Shown here: positions 38,801 to 53,649 of the stretch, one piece after another
How positions within the stretch are numbered: the stretch's first letter is position 1
Layout of the letters: each line of letters begins with the position of its first letter
NCBI GenBank assembly: GCA_028752905.1
Contig: JAQNBH010000013.1
Location: 23,077,477-23,141,476, forward strand
DNA length: 64,000 bases
Direction of reading: 5' to 3'
Source: Cladorhizidae sp. MBARI D1340-BT2
Taxonomy: Eukaryota > Porifera > Demospongiae > Poecilosclerida > Cladorhizidae
The notes under the pieces: generated by a model
Told to the model about the DNA's origin: nothing
The model's database searches: none
What the model saw: only the letters and a program-made list of their open reading frames with translations
Program-made: the position numbers and the translations under genes

Positions 38801-39463
38801 CTTCGTAGATTATCCACACTTCACTGAATAGACTTGATGTATAGCTATTAAGATAGGACTCTCTAAGTGCTCTCTCTTGATACCAAACATCCATATATTC
38901 TGCACACTTCACTGTAATGGACTTGCAAGATAGGTATCTCTCAGTGTTCTCTATCTTGAGCTAAACATGTTAGCTTCATAGATTCTCCACACTTCACTGA
39001 ATAGACTTGATATATAGCTCTAAAGGTAGGCCTCTCCCTGTTCTCTCTCTTGATACCAAACATCCGTATATTCTGCATACATAGAATCACAAGATAGGTT
39101 TCTCTATGTGTTCTCTATCTTGATGCTAAACAGGTTAGCTTCATAGATTCTCCACACTTCACTGTATAAACTTGATATATAGCTATTAAGATAGGTCTCT
39201 CCCTGTGCTCTCTGTTGATATCAAACATCCATAATATTCTGCACACTTCACTGTAATGGACTTGATATGATTCGAATGATAGGTTTCATTATGTGTTCTC
39301 TATCTTGATATTTGCCCTAATTTGGTCTATATGTTTCTCATTTCCCCCCCAAAAATCTTGTTATTTTGCCGTGAAGCTCATAACTTTTCTACACTTTACC
39401 CAAAAAAGATAAATTTTATATCACCGGATAGCCCTTCTAATTATCTGTCTTTTGTACGTGCCA
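35092..39463. repeat. Higher-order repeat, 5 units (~4,372 bp), left copy
   Basis: The unit lengths in order are 743, 906, 908, 907, 908. Markers include the 743 deletion junction, the 906 haplotype (TCTCGGTTC, CAGTTTAG), a lost A in CTGTATGGAC, CCAAAGATCCG, and CCAACATTTT at the start of the fifth unit. All recur at +4,372 bp. Confidence 0.85.
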
Positions 39464-40206
39464 AAATTTTGAGTACTCTAAGTATTAGCAAGTTATGGTG
39501 ATTTGAAGTGGTAAGGTTTGCGATCTTTCCTGGCGTTTTCCAGTTGCCAAAGCGGTGGCCTGCCAGTGAAAAACCACTACATTTATTGATAATCTGTTGA
39601 CATGTTGCAGATAAGGGCCTTCTCTATCAGTTGACAAAATCTGGGACTTTGGTCTTGTTAATTAGGGCAGTTATGAATTGTACTCTTACTTGATGCTAAA
39701 CATGTTAGCTTCGTAGATTATCCACACTTCACTGAATAGACTTGATGTATAGCTATTAAGATAGGACTCTCTAAGTGCTCTCTCTTGATACCAAACATCC
39801 ATATATTCTGCACACTTCACTGTAATGGACTTGCAAGATAGGTATCTCTCAGTGTTCTCTATCTTGAGCTAAACATGTTAGCTTCATAGATTCTCCACAC
39901 TTCACTGAATAGACTTGATATATAGCTCTAAAGGTAGGCCTCTCTCTGTTCTCTCTCTTGATACCAAACATCCATAATATTCTGCACACTTCACTGTAAT
40001 GGACTTGATATGATTCGAATGATAGGTTTCATTATGTGTTCTCTATCTTGATATTTGCCCTAATTTGGTCTATATGTTTCTCATTTCCCCCCCCAAAATC
40101 TTGTTATTTTGCCGTAAAGCTCATAACTTTTCTACACTTTACCCAAAAAAGAAAAATTTTATATTACCGGATAGCCCTTCTAATTATCTGTCTTTTGTAC
40201 GTGCTA
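39464..40206. repeat. 743-bp short unit (loss of B2+A3)
   Basis: The junction is at 39965-39973. The unit lies 4,372 bp downstream of the 743-bp unit at 35092, in the same neighbourhood order, and it starts the right copy of the higher-order repeat. Confidence 0.9.
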
Positions 40207-43200
40207 AAATTTTGAGTACTCTAAGTATTAGCAAGTTATGGTGATTTGAAGTGGTAAGGTTTGCGATCTTTCCTGGCATTTTCCAGTTGCCAAAGCGGTG
40301 GCCTGCCAGTGAAAAACCACTACATTTATTGATAATCTGTTGACATGTTGCAGATAAGGGCCTTCTCTATCAGTTGACAAAATCTGGGACTTTGGTCTTG
40401 TTAATTAGGGCAGTTATGAATTGTACTCTTACTTGATGCTAAACATGTTAGCTTCGTAGATTATCCACACTTCACTGAATAGACTTGATGTATAGCTATT
40501 AAGATAGGACTCTCTAAGTGCTCTCTCTTGATACCAAACATCCATATATTCTGCACACTTCACTGTAATGGACTTGCAAGATAGGTATCTCTCAGTGTTC
40601 TCTATCTTGAGCTAAACATGTTAGCTTCATAGATTCTCCACACTTCACTGAATAGACTTGATATATAGCTCTAAAGGTAGGTCTCTCTCGGTTCTCTCTC
40701 TTGATACCAAACATCCATATATTCTGCATACATAGAATCACAAGATAGGTTTCTCTATGTTCTCTATCTTGATGCTAAACAGTTTAGCTTCATAGATTCT
40801 CCACACTTCACTGTATAAACTTGATATATAGCTATTAAGATAGGTCTCTCCCTGTGCTCTCTGTTGATATCAAACATCCATAATATTCTGCACACTTCAC
40901 TGTAATGGACTTGATATGATTCGAATGATAGGTTTCATTATGTGTTCTCTATCTTGATATTTGCCCTAATTTGGTCTATATGTTTCTCATTTCCCCCCCA
41001 AAAATCTTGCTTTTTTGCCGTAAAGCTCATAACTTTTCTACACTTTATCCAAAAAAGATAATTTTTATATCACCGGATAGCCCTTCTAATTATCTGTCTT
41101 TTGTACGTGCCAAAATTTTGAGTACTCTAAGTATTAGCAAGTTATGGCGATTTGAAGTGGTAAGGTTTGCGATCTTTCCTGGCGTTTTCCAGTTGCCAAA
41201 GCGGTGGCCTGCCAGTGAAAAACCACTACATTTATTGATAATCTGTTGACATGTTGCAGATAAGGGCCTTCTCTATCAGTTGACAAAATCTGGGACTTTG
41301 GTCTTGTTAATTAGGGCAGTTATGAATTGTACTCTTACTTGATGCTAAACATGTTAGCTTCGTAGATTATCCACACTTCACTGAATATACTTGATGTATA
41401 GCTATTAAGATAGGACTCTCTAAGTGCTCTCTCTTGATACCAAACATCCATATATTCTGCACACTTCACTGTAATGGACTTGCAAGATAGGTATCTCTCA
41501 GTGTTCTCTATCTTGAGCTAAACATGTTAGCTTCATAGATTCTCCACACTTCACTGAATAGACTTGATATATAGCTCTAAAGGTAGGCCTCTCTCTGTTC
41601 TCTCTCTTGATACCAAACATCCGTATATTCTGCATACATAGAATCACAAGATAGGTTTCTCTATGTGTTCTCTATCTTGATGCTAAACAGGTTAGCTTCA
41701 TAGATTCTCCACACTTCACTGTATAAACTTGATATACAGCTATTAAGATAGGTCTCTCCCTGTGCTCTCTGTTGATATCAAACATCCATAATATTCTGCA
41801 CACTTCACTGTAATGGACTTGATATGATTCGAATGATAGGTTTCATTATGTGTTCTCTATCTTGATATTTGCCCTAATTTGGTCTATATGTTTCTCATTT
41901 TCCCCCCAAAAATCTTGTTATTTTGCCGTAAAGCTCATAACTTTTCTACACTTTACCTAAAAAAGATAATTTTTATATCACCGGATAGCCCTTCTAATTA
42001 TCTGTCTTTTGTACGTGCCAAAATTTTGAGTACTCTAAGTATTAGCAAGTTATGATGATTTGAAGTGGTAAGGTTTGCGATCTTTCCTGGCGTTTTCCAG
42101 TTGCCAAAGCGGTGGCCTGCCAGTGAAAAACCACTACATTTATTGATAATCTGTTGACATGTTGCAGATAAGGGCCTTCTCTATCAGTTGACAAAATCTG
42201 GGACTTTGGTCTTGTTAATTAGGGCAGTTATGAATTGTACTCTTACTTGATGCTAAACATGTTAGCTTCGTAGATTATCCACACTTCACTGAATAGACTT
42301 GATGTATAGCTATTAAGATAGGACTCTCTAAGTGCTCTCTCTTGATACCAAACATCCATATATTCTGCACACTTCACTGTATGGACTTGCAAGATAGGTA
42401 TCTCTCAGTGTTCTCTATCTTGAGCTAAACATGTTAGCTTCATAGATTCTCCACACTTCACTGAATAGACTTGATATATAGCTCTAAAGGTAGGCCTCTC
42501 TCTGTTCTCTCTCTTGATACCAAAGATCCGTATATTCTGCATACATAGAATCACAAGATAGGTTTCTCTATGTGTTCTCTATCTTGATGCTAAACAGGTT
42601 AGCTTCATAGATTCTCCACACTTCACTGTATAAACTTGATATATAGCTATTAAGATAGGTCTCTCCCTGTGCTCTCTGTTGATATCAAACATCCATAATA
42701 TTCTGCAAACTTCACTGTAATGGACTTGATATGATTCGAATGATAGGTTTCATTATGTGTTCTCTATCTTGATATTTGCCCTAATTTGGTCTATATGTTT
42801 CTCATTTTCCCCCCAAAAATCTTGTTATTTTGCCGTAAAGCTCATAACTTTTCTACACTTTACCCAAAAAAGATAATTTTTATATTACCGGATAGCCCTT
42901 CTAATTATCTGTCTTTTGTACGTGCCAACATTTTGAGTACTCTAAGTATTAGCAAGTTATGGTGATTTGAAGTGGTAAGGTTTGCGATCTTTCCTGGCGT
43001 TTTCCAGTTGCCAAAGCGGTGGCCTGCCAGTGAAAAACCACTACATTTATTGATAATCTGTTGACATGTTGCAGATAAGGGCCTTCTCTATCAGTTGACA
43101 AAATCTGGGACTTTGGTCTTGTTAATTAGGGCAGTTATGAATTGTACTCTTACTTGATGCTAAACATGTTAGCTTCGTAGATTATCCACACTTCACTGAA

Positions 43201-43833
43201 TAGACTTGATGTATAGCTATTAAGATAGGACTCTCTAAGTGCTCTCTCTTGATACCAAACATCCATATATTCTGCACACTTCACTGTAATGGACTTGCAA
43301 GATAGGTATCTCTCAGTGTTCTCTATCTTGAGCTAAACATGTTAGCTTCATAGATTCTCCACACTTCACTGAATAGACTTGATATATAGCTCTAAAGGTA
43401 GGTCTCTCTCGGTTCTCTCTCTTGATACCAAACATCCATATATTCTGCATACATAGAATCACAAGATAGGTTTCTCTGTGTTCTCTATCTTGATGCTAAA
43501 CAGTTTAGCTTCATAGATTCTCCACACTTCACTGTATAAACTTGATATATAGCTATTAAGATAGGTCTCTCCCTGTGCTCTCTGTTGATATCAAACATCC
43601 ATAATATTCTCCACACTTCACTGTAATGGACTTGATATGATTCGAATGATAGGTTTCATTATGTGTTCTCTATCTTGATATTTGCCCTAATTTGGTCTAT
43701 ATGTTTCTCATTTTCCCCCCAAAAATCTTGTTATTTTGCCGTAAAGCTCATAACTTTTCTACACTTTACTCAAAAAAGATATTTTTTATATCACCGGATA
43801 GCCCTTCTAATTATCTGTCTTTTGTACGTGCCA
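39464..43833. repeat. Higher-order repeat, 5 units (~4,370 bp), right copy
   Basis: The unit lengths are 743, 906, 908, 907, 906. The first four units match the left copy marker for marker at +4,372 bp. The fifth unit instead matches the fifth unit of 21808-26177 (TCTCGGTTC, TTCTCCACAC), which the left copy lacks. The left copy's fifth unit is therefore the recombinant one. Confidence 0.85.
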
Positions 43834-46800
43834 AAATTTTGAGTACTCTAAGTATTAGCAAGTTATGGTGATTTGAAGTGGTAAGGTTTGCGATCTTTCC
43901 TGGCGTTTTCCAGTTGCCAAAGCGGTGGCCTGCCAGTGAAAAACCACTACATTTATTGATAATCTGTTGACATGTTGCAGATAAGGGCCTTCTCTATCAG
44001 TTGACAAAATCTGGGACTTTGGTCTTGTTAATTAGGGCAGTTATGAATTGTACTCTTACTTGATGCTAAACATGTTAGCTTCGTAGATTATCCACACTTC
44101 ACTGAATAGACTTGATGTATAGCTATTAAGATAGTACTCTCTAAGTGCTCTCTCTTGATACCAAACATCCATATATTCTGCACACTTCACTGTAATGGAC
44201 TTGCAAGATAGGTATCTCTCAGTGTTCTCTATCTTGAGCTAAACATGTTAGCTTCATAGATTCTCCACACTTCACTGAATAGACTTGATATATAGCTCTA
44301 AAGGTAGGCCTCTCCCTGTTCTCTCTCTTGATACCAAACATCCGTATATTCTGCATACATAGAATCACAAGATAGGTTTCTCTATGTGTTCTCTATCTTG
44401 ATGCTAAACAGGTTAGCTTCATAGATTCTCCACACTTCACTGTATAAACTTGATATATAGCTATTAAGATAGGTCTCTCCCTGTGCTCTCTGTTGATATC
44501 AAACATCCATAATATTCTGCACACTTCACTGTAATGGACTTGATATGATTCGAATGATAGGTTTCATTATGTGTTCTCTATCTTGATATTTGCCCTAATT
44601 TGGTCTATATGTTTCTCATTTCCCCCCCAAAAATCTTGTTATTTTGCCGTAAAGCTCATAACTTTTCTACACTTTACCCAAAAAAGATAAATTTTATATC
44701 ACCGGATAGCCCTTCTAATTATCTGTCTTTTGTACGTGCCAAAATTTTGAGTACTCTAAGTATTAGCAAGTTATGGTGATTTGAAGTGGTAAGGTTTGCG
44801 ATCCTTCCTGGCGTTTTCCAGTTGCCAAAGCGGTGGCCTGCCAGTGAAAAACCACTACATTTATTGATAATCTGTTGACATGTTGCAGATAAGGGCCTTC
44901 TCTATCAGTTGACAAAATCTGGGACTTTGGTCTTGTTAATTAGGGCAGTTATGAATTGTACTCTTACTTGATGCTAAACATGTTAGCTTCGTAGATTATC
45001 CACACTTCACTGAATAGACTTGATGTATAGCTATTAAGATAGGACTCTCTAAGTGCTCTCTCTTGATACCAAACATCCATATATTCTGCACACTTCACTG
45101 TAATGGACTTGCAAGATAGGTATCTCTCAGTGTTCTCTATCTTGAGCTAAACATGTTAGCTTCATAGATTCTCCACACTTCACTGAATAGACTTGATATA
45201 TAGCTCTAAAGGTAGGCCTCTCTCTGTTCTCTCTCTTGATACCAAACATCCGTATATTCTGCATACATAGAATCACAAGATAGGTTTCTCTATGTGTTCT
45301 CTATCTTGATGCTAAACAGGTTAGCTTCATAGATTCTCCACACTTCACTGTATAAACTTGATATATAGCTATTAAGATAGGTCTCTCCCTGTGCTCTCTG
45401 TTGATATCAAACATCCATAATATTCTGCACACTTCACTGTAATGGACTTGATATGATTCGAATGATAGGTTTCATTATGTGATCTCTATCTTGATATTTG
45501 CCCTAATTTGGTCTATATGTTTCTCATTTTCCCCCCAAAAATCTTGCTTTTTTGCCGTAAAGCTCATAACTTTTCTACACTTTACCCAAAAAAGATAAAT
45601 TTTATATCACCGGATAGCCCTTCTAATTATCTGTCTTTTGTACGTGCCAAAATTTTGAGTATTCTAAGTATTAGCAAGTTATGGCGATTTGAAGTGGTAA
45701 GGTTTGCGATCTTTCCTGGCGTTTTCCAGTTGCCAAAGCGGTGGCCTGCCAGTGAAAAACCACTACATTTATTGATAATCTGTTGACATGTTGCAGATAA
45801 GGGCCTTCTCTATCAGTTGACAAAATCTGGGACTTTGGTCTTGTTAATTAGGGCAGTTATGAATTGTACTCTTACTTGATGCTAAACATGTTAGCTACGT
45901 AGATTATCCACACTTCACTGAATAGACTTGATGTATAGCTATTAAGATAGGACTCTCTAAGTGCTCTCTCTTGATACCAAACATCCATATATTCTGCACA
46001 CTTCACTGTAATGGACTTGCAAGATAGGTATCTCTCAGTGTTCTCTATCTTGAGCTAAACATGTTAGCTTCATAGATTCTCCACACTTCACTGAATAGAC
46101 TTGATATATAGCTCTAAAGGTAGGTCTCTCTCGGTTCTCTCTCTTGATACCAAACATCCATATATTCTGCATACATAGAATCACAAGATAGGTTTCTCTA
46201 TGTTCTCTATCTTGATGCTAAACAGTTTAGCTTCATAGATTCTCCACACTTCACTGTATAAACTTGATATATAGCTATTAAGATAGGTCTCTCCCTGTGC
46301 TCTCTGTTGATATCAAACATCCATAATATTCTGCACACTTCACTGTAATGGACTTGATATGATTCGAATGATAGGTTTCATTATGTGTTCTCTATCTTGA
46401 TATTTGCCCTAATTTGGTCTATATGTTTCTCATTTTCCCCCCAAAAATCTTGCTTTTTTGCCGTAAAGCTCATAACTTTTCTACACTTTATCCAAAAAAG
46501 ATAATTTTTATATCACCGGATAGCCCTTCTAATTATCTGTCTTTTGTACGTGCCAAAATTTTGAGTACTCTAAGTATTAGCAAGTTATGGCGATTTGAAG
46601 TGGTAAGGTTTGCGATCTTTCCTGGCGTTTTCCAGTTGCCAAAGCGGTGGCCTGCCAGTGAAAAACCACTACATTTATTGATAATCTGTTGACATGTTGC
46701 AGATAAGGGCCTTCTCTATCAGTTGACAAAATCTGGGACTTTGGTCTTGTTAATTAGGGCAGTTATGAATTGTACTCTTACTTGATGCTAAACATGTTAG

Positions 46801-49800
46801 CTTCGTAGATTATCCACACTTCACTGAATATACTTGATGTATAGCTATTAAGATAGGACTCTCTAAGTGCTCTCTCTTGATACCAAACATCCATATATTC
46901 TGCACACTTCACTGTAATGGACTTGCAAGATAGGTATCTCTCAGGGTTCTCTATCTTGAGCTAAACATGTTAGCTTCATAGATTCTCCACACTTCACTGA
47001 ATAGACTTGATATAATTATAGCTCTAAAGGTAGGCCTCTCCCTGTTCTCTCTCTTGATACCAAACATCCGTATATTCTGCATACATAGAATCACAAGATA
47101 GGTTTCTCTATGTGTTCTCTATCTAGATGCTAAACAGGTTAGCTTCATAGATTCTCCACACTTCACTGTATAAACTTGATATATAGCTATTAAGATAGGT
47201 CTCTCCCTGTGCTCTCTGTTGATATCAAACATCCATAATATTCTGCACACTTCACTGTAATGGACTTGATATGATTCGAATGATAGGTTTCATTATGTGT
47301 TCTCTATCTTGATATTTGCCCTAATTTGGTCTATATGTTTCTCATTTCCCCCCCCAAAATCTTGTTATTTTGCCGTAAAGCTCATAACTTTTCTACACTT
47401 TACCCAAAAAAGATAATTTTTATATCACCGGATAGCCCTTCTAATTATCTGTCTTTTGTACGTGCCAAAATTTTGAGTACTCTAAGTATTAGCAAGTTAT
47501 GGTGATTTGAAGTGGTAAGGTTTGCGATCTTTCCTGGCGTTTTCCAGTTGCCAAAGCGGTGGCCTGCCAGTGAAAAACCACTACATTTATTGATAATCTG
47601 TTGACATGTTGCAGATAAGGGCCTTCTCTATCAGTTGACAAAATCTGGGACTTTGGTCTTGTTAATTAGGGCAGTTATGAATTGTACTCTTACTTGATGC
47701 TAAACATGTTAGCTTCGTAGATTATCCACACTTCACTGAATAGACTTGATGTATAGCTATTAAGATAGGACTCTCTAAGTGCTCTCTCTTGATACCAAAC
47801 ATCCATATATTCTGCACACTTCACTGTAATGGACTTGCAAGATAGGTATCTCTCAGTGTTCTCTATCTTGAGCTAAACATGTTAGCTTCATAGATTCTCC
47901 ACACTTCACTGAATAGACTTGATATATAGCTCTAAAGGTAGGCCTCTCTCTGTTCTCTCTCTTGATACCAAACATCCGTATATTCTGCATACATAGAATC
48001 ACAAGATAGGTTTCTCTATGTGTTCTCTATCTTGATGCTAAACAGGTTAGCTTCATAGATTCTCCACACTTCACTGTATAAACTTGATATATAGCTATTA
48101 AGATAGGTCTCTCCCTGTGCTCTCTGTTGATATCAAACATCCATAATATTCTGCACACTTCACTGTAATGGACTTGATATGATTCGAATGATAGGTTTCA
48201 TTATGTGTTCTCTATCTTGATATTTGCCCTAATTTGGTCTATATGTTTCTCATTTCCCCCCCAAAAATCTTGTTATTTTGCCGTAAAGCTCATAACTTTT
48301 CTACACTTTACCCAAAAAAGATAAATTTTATATCACCGGATAGCCCTTCTAATTATCTGTCTTTTGTACGTGCCAACATTTTGAGTACTCTAAGTATTAG
48401 CAAGTTATGGTGATTTGAAGTGGTAAGGTTTGCGATCTTTCCTGGCGTTTTCCAGTTGCCAAAGCGGTGGCCTGCCAGTGAAAAACCACTACATTTATTG
48501 ATAATCTGTTGACATGTTGCAGATAAGGGCCTTCTCTATCAGTTGACAAAATCTGGGACTTTGGTCTTGTTAATTAGGGCAGTTATGAATTGTACTCTTA
48601 CTTGATGCTAAACATGTTAGCTTCGTAGATTATCCACACTTCACTGAATAGACTTGATGTATAGCTATTAAGATAGGACTCTCTAAGTGCTCTCTCTTGA
48701 TACCAAACATCCATATATTCTGCACACTTCACTGTAATGGACTTGCAAGATAGGTATCTCTCAGTGTTCTCTATCTTGAGCTAAACATGTTAGCTTCATA
48801 GATTCTCCACACTTCACTGAATAGACTTGATATATAGCTCTAAAGGTAGGCCTCTCTCTGTTCTCTCTCTTGATACCAAACATCCGTATATTCTGCATAC
48901 ATAGAATCACAAGATAGGTTTCTCTATGTGTTCTCTATCTTGATGCTAAACAGATTAGCTTCATAGATTCTCCACACTTCACTGTATAAACTTGATATAT
49001 AGCTATTAAGATAGGTCTCTCCCTGTGCTCTCTGTTGATATCAAACATCCATAATATTCTGCACACTTCACTGTAATGGACTTGATATGATTCGAATGAT
49101 AGGTTTCATTATGTGATCTCTATCTTGATATTTGCCCTAATTTGGTCTATATGTTTCTCATTTTCCCCCCAAAAATCTTGCTTTTTTGCCGTAAAGCTCA
49201 TAACTTTTCTACACTTTACCCAAAAAAGATAATTTTTATATCAACGGATAGCCCTTCTAATTATCTGTCTTTTGTACGTGCCAAAATTTTGAGTATTCTA
49301 AGTATTAGCAAGTTATGGCGATTTGAAGTGGTAAGGTTTGCGATCTTTCCTGGCGTTTTCCAGTTGCCAAAGCGGTGGCCTGCCAGTGAAAAACCACTAC
49401 ATTTATTGATAATCTGTTGACATGTTGCAGATAAGGGCCTTCTCTATCAGTTGACAAAATCTGGGACTTTGGTCTTGTTAATTAGGGCAGTTATGAATTG
49501 TACTCTTACTTGATGCTAAACATGTTAGCTTCGTAGATTATCCACACTTCACTGAATAGACTTGATGTATAGCTATTAAGATAGGACTCTCTAAGTGCTC
49601 TCTCTGGATACCAAACATCCATATATTCTGCACACTTCACTGTAATGGACTTGCAAGATAGGTATCTCTCAGTGTTCTCTATCTTGAGCTAAACATGTTA
49701 GCTTCATAGATTCTCCACACTTCACTGAATAGACTTGATATATAGCTCTAAAGGTAGGCCTCTCCCTGTTCTCTCTCTTGATACCAAACATCCGTATATT

Positions 49801-51099
49801 CTGCATACATAGAATCACAAGATAGGTTTCTCTATGTGTTCTCTATCTTGATGCTAAACAGGTTAGCTTCATAGATTCTCCACACTTCACTGTATAAACT
49901 TGATATATAGCTATTAAGATAGGTCTCTCCCTGTGCTCTCTGTTGATATCAAACATCCATAATATTCTGCACACTTCACTGTAATGGACTTGATATGATT
50001 CGAATGATAGGTTTCATTATGTGTTCTCTATCTTGATATTTGCCCTAATTTGGTCTATATGTTTCTCATTTCCCCCCCAAAAATCTTGTTATTTTGCCGT
50101 AAAGCTCATAACTTTTCTACACTTTACCCAAAAAAGATAAATTTTATATCACCGGATAGCCCTTCTAATTATCTGTCTTTTGTACGTGCCAAAATTTTGA
50201 GTACTCTAAGTATTAGCAAGTTATGGTGATTTGAAGTGGTAAGGTTTGCGATCTTTCCTGGCGTTTTCCAGTTGCCAAAGCGGTGGCCTGCCAGTGAAAA
50301 ACCACTACATTTATTGATAATCTGTTGACATGTTGCAGATAAGGGCCTTCTCTATCAGTTGACAAAATCTGGGACTTTGGTCTTGTTAATTAGGGCAGTT
50401 ATGAATTGTACTCTTACTTGATGCTAAACATGTTAGCTTCGTAGATTATCCACACTTCACTGAATAGACTTGATGTATAGCTATTAAGATAGGACTCTCT
50501 AAGTGCTCTCTCTTGATACCAAACATCCATATATTCTGCACACTTCACTGTAATGGACTTGCAAGATAGGTATCTCTCAGTGTTCTCTATCTTGAGCTAA
50601 ACATGTTAGCTTCATAGATTCTCCACACTTCACTGAATAGACTTGATATATAGCTCTAAAGGTAGGCCTCTCTCTGTTCTCTCTCTTGATACCAAACATC
50701 CGTATATTCTGCATACATAGAATCACAAGATAGGTTTCTCTATGTGTTCTCTATCTTGATGCTAAACAGGTTAGCTTCATAGATTCTCCACACTTCACTG
50801 TATAAACTTGATATATAGCTATTAAGATAGGTCTCTCCCTGTGCTCTCTGTTGATATCAAACATCCATAATATTCTGCACACTTCACTGTAATGGACTTG
50901 ATATGATTCGAATGATAGGTTTCATTATGTGATCTCTATCTTGATATTTGCCCTAATTTGGTCTATATGTTTCTCATTTTCCCCCCAAAAATCTTGCTTT
51001 TTTGCCGTAAAGCTCATAACTTTTCTACACTTTACCCAAAAAAGATAATTTTTATATCAACGGATAGCCCTTCTAATTATCTGTCTTTTGTACGTGCCA

Positions 51100-51997
51100 A
51101 AATTTTGAGTATTCTAAGTATTAGCAAGTTATGGCGATTTGAAGTGGTAAGGTTTGCGATCTTTCCTGGCGTTTTCCAGTTGCCAAAGCGGTGGCCTGCC
51201 AGTGAAAAACCACTACATTTATTGATAATCTGTTGACATGTTGCAGATAAGGGCCTTCTCTATCAGTTGACAAAATCTGGGACTTTGGTCTTGTTAATTA
51301 GGGCAGTTATGAATTGTACTCTTACTTGATGCTAAACATGTTAGCTACGTAGATTATCCACACTTCACTGAATAGACTTGATGTATAGCTATTAAGATAG
51401 GACTCTCTAAGTGCTACCAAACATCCATATATTCTGCACACTTCACTGTAATGGACTTGCAAGATAGGTATCTCTCAGTGTTCTCTATCTTGAGCTAAAC
51501 ATGTTAGCTTCATAGATTCTCCACACTTCACTGAATAGACTTGATATATAGCTCTAAAGGTAGGCCTCTCCCTGTTCTCTCTCTTGATACCAAACATCCG
51601 TATATTCTGCATACATAGAATCACAAGATAGGTTTCTCTATGTGTTCTCTATCTTGATGCTAAACAGGTTAGCTTCATAGATTCTCCACACTTCACTGTA
51701 TAAACTTGATATATAGCTATTAAGATAGGTCTCTCCCTGTGCTCTCTGTTGATATCAAACATCCATAATATTCTGAACACTTCACTGTAATGGACTTGAT
51801 ATGATTCGAATGATAGGTTTCATTATGTGTTCTCTATCTTGATATTTGCCCTAATTTGGTCTATATGTTTCTCATTTTCCCCCCAAAAATCTTGTTATTT
51901 TGCCGTGATGCTCATAACTTTTCTACACTTTACCCAAAAAAGATAAATTTTATATCATCGGATAGCCCTTCTAATTATCTGTCTTTTGTACGTGCCA
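51100..51997. repeat. 898-bp unit with 10-bp deletion in A1/B1
   Basis: At 51411-51420 the sequence reads GTGCTACCAA where other units have GTGCTCTCTC followed by TTGATACCAA. The 10-bp loss removes the A1-B1 junction. The same lesion occurs in the units at 54394 and 60408, always with AGCTACGTAG just upstream. The unit at 45650 has AGCTACGTAG without the deletion and may be the older state. Confidence 0.87.
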
Positions 51998-52905
51998 AAA
52001 TTTTGAGTACTCTAAGTATTAGCAAATTATGGTGATTTGAAGTGGTAAGGTTTGCGATCTTTCCTGGCGTTTTCCAGTTGCCAAAGCGGTGGCCTGCCAG
52101 TGAAAAACCACTACATTTATTGATAATCTGTTGACATGTTGCAGATAAGGGCCTTCTCTATCAGTTGACAAAATCTGGGACTTTGGTCTTGTTAATTAGG
52201 GCAGTTATGAATTGTACTCTTACTTGATGCTAAACATGTTAGCTTCGTAGATTATCCACACTTCACTGAATAGACTTGATGTATAGCTATTAAGATAGGA
52301 CTCTCTAAGTGCTCTCTCTTGATACCAAACATCCATATATTCTGCACACTTCACTGTAATGGACTTGCAAGATAGGTATCTCTCAGTGTTCTCTATCTTG
52401 AGCTAAACATGTTAGCTTCATAGATTCTCCACACTTCACTGAATAGACTTGATATATAGCTCTAAAGGTAGGCCTCTCTCTGTTCTCTCTCTTGATACCA
52501 AACATCCGTATATTCTGCATACATAGAATCACAAGATAGGTTTCTCTATGTGTTCTCTATCTTGATGCTAAACAGGTTAGCTTCATAGATTCTCCACACT
52601 TCACTGTATAAACTTGATATATAGCTATTAAGATAGGTCTCTCCCTGTGCTCTCTGTTGATATCAAACATCCATAATATTCTGCAGACTTCACTGTAATG
52701 GACTTGATATGATTCGAATGATAGGTTTCATTATGTGTTCTCTATCTTGATATTTGCCCTAATTTGGTCTATATGTTTCTCATTTCCCCCCCCCAAATCT
52801 TGTTATTTTGCCGTAAAGCTCATAACTTTTCTACACTTTACCCAAAAAAGAAAATTTTTATATCACCGGATAGCCCTTCTAATTATCTGTCTTTTGTACG
52901 TGCTA

Positions 52906-53649
52906 AAATTTTGAGTACTCTAAGTATTAGCAAGTTATGGTGATTTGAAGTGGTAAGGTTTGCGATCTTTCCTGGCATTTTCCAGTTGCCAAAGCGGTGG
53001 CCTGCCAGTGAAAAACCACTACATTTATTGATAATCTGTTGACATGTTGCAGATAAGGGCCTTCTCTATCAGTTGACAAAATCTGGGACTTTGGTCTTGT
53101 TAATTAGGGCAGTTATGAATTGTACTCTTACTTGATGCTAAACATGTTAGCTTCGTAGATTATCCACACTTCACTGAATAGACTTGATGTATAGCTATTA
53201 AGATAGGACTCTCTAAGTGCTCTCTCTTGATACCAAACATCCATATATTCTGCACACTTCACTGTAATGGACTTGCAAGATAGGTTTCTCTATGTGTTCT
53301 CTATCTTGATGCTAAACAGGTTAGCTTCATAGATTCTCCACACTTCACTGTATAAACTTGATATATAGCTATTAAGATAGGTCTCTCCCTGTGCTCTCTG
53401 TTGATATCAAACATCCATAATATTCTGCACACTTCACTGTAATGGACTTGATATGATTCGAATGATAGGTTTCATTATGTGTTCTCTATCTTGATATTTG
53501 CCCTAATTTGGTCTATATGTTTCTCATTTTCCCCCCAAAAATCTTGTTATTTTGCCGTAAAGCTCATAACTTTTCTACACTTTACCCAAAAAAGAAAATT
53601 TGTATATCACCGGATAGCCCTTCTAATTATCTGTCTTTTGTACGTGCTA
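52906..53649. repeat. 744-bp short unit (loss of one 164-bp dimer)
   Basis: B1 is joined to B2 within CAAGATAGGT at 53276-53285. The left flank GGACTTG comes from B1 and the right flank TTCTCTATG from B2. The deletion is exactly one A2-B2 period, with the breakpoint in the left arm of the inverted repeat. The T/C/A tract of the preceding unit is T3-C9-A3. Confidence 0.9.
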
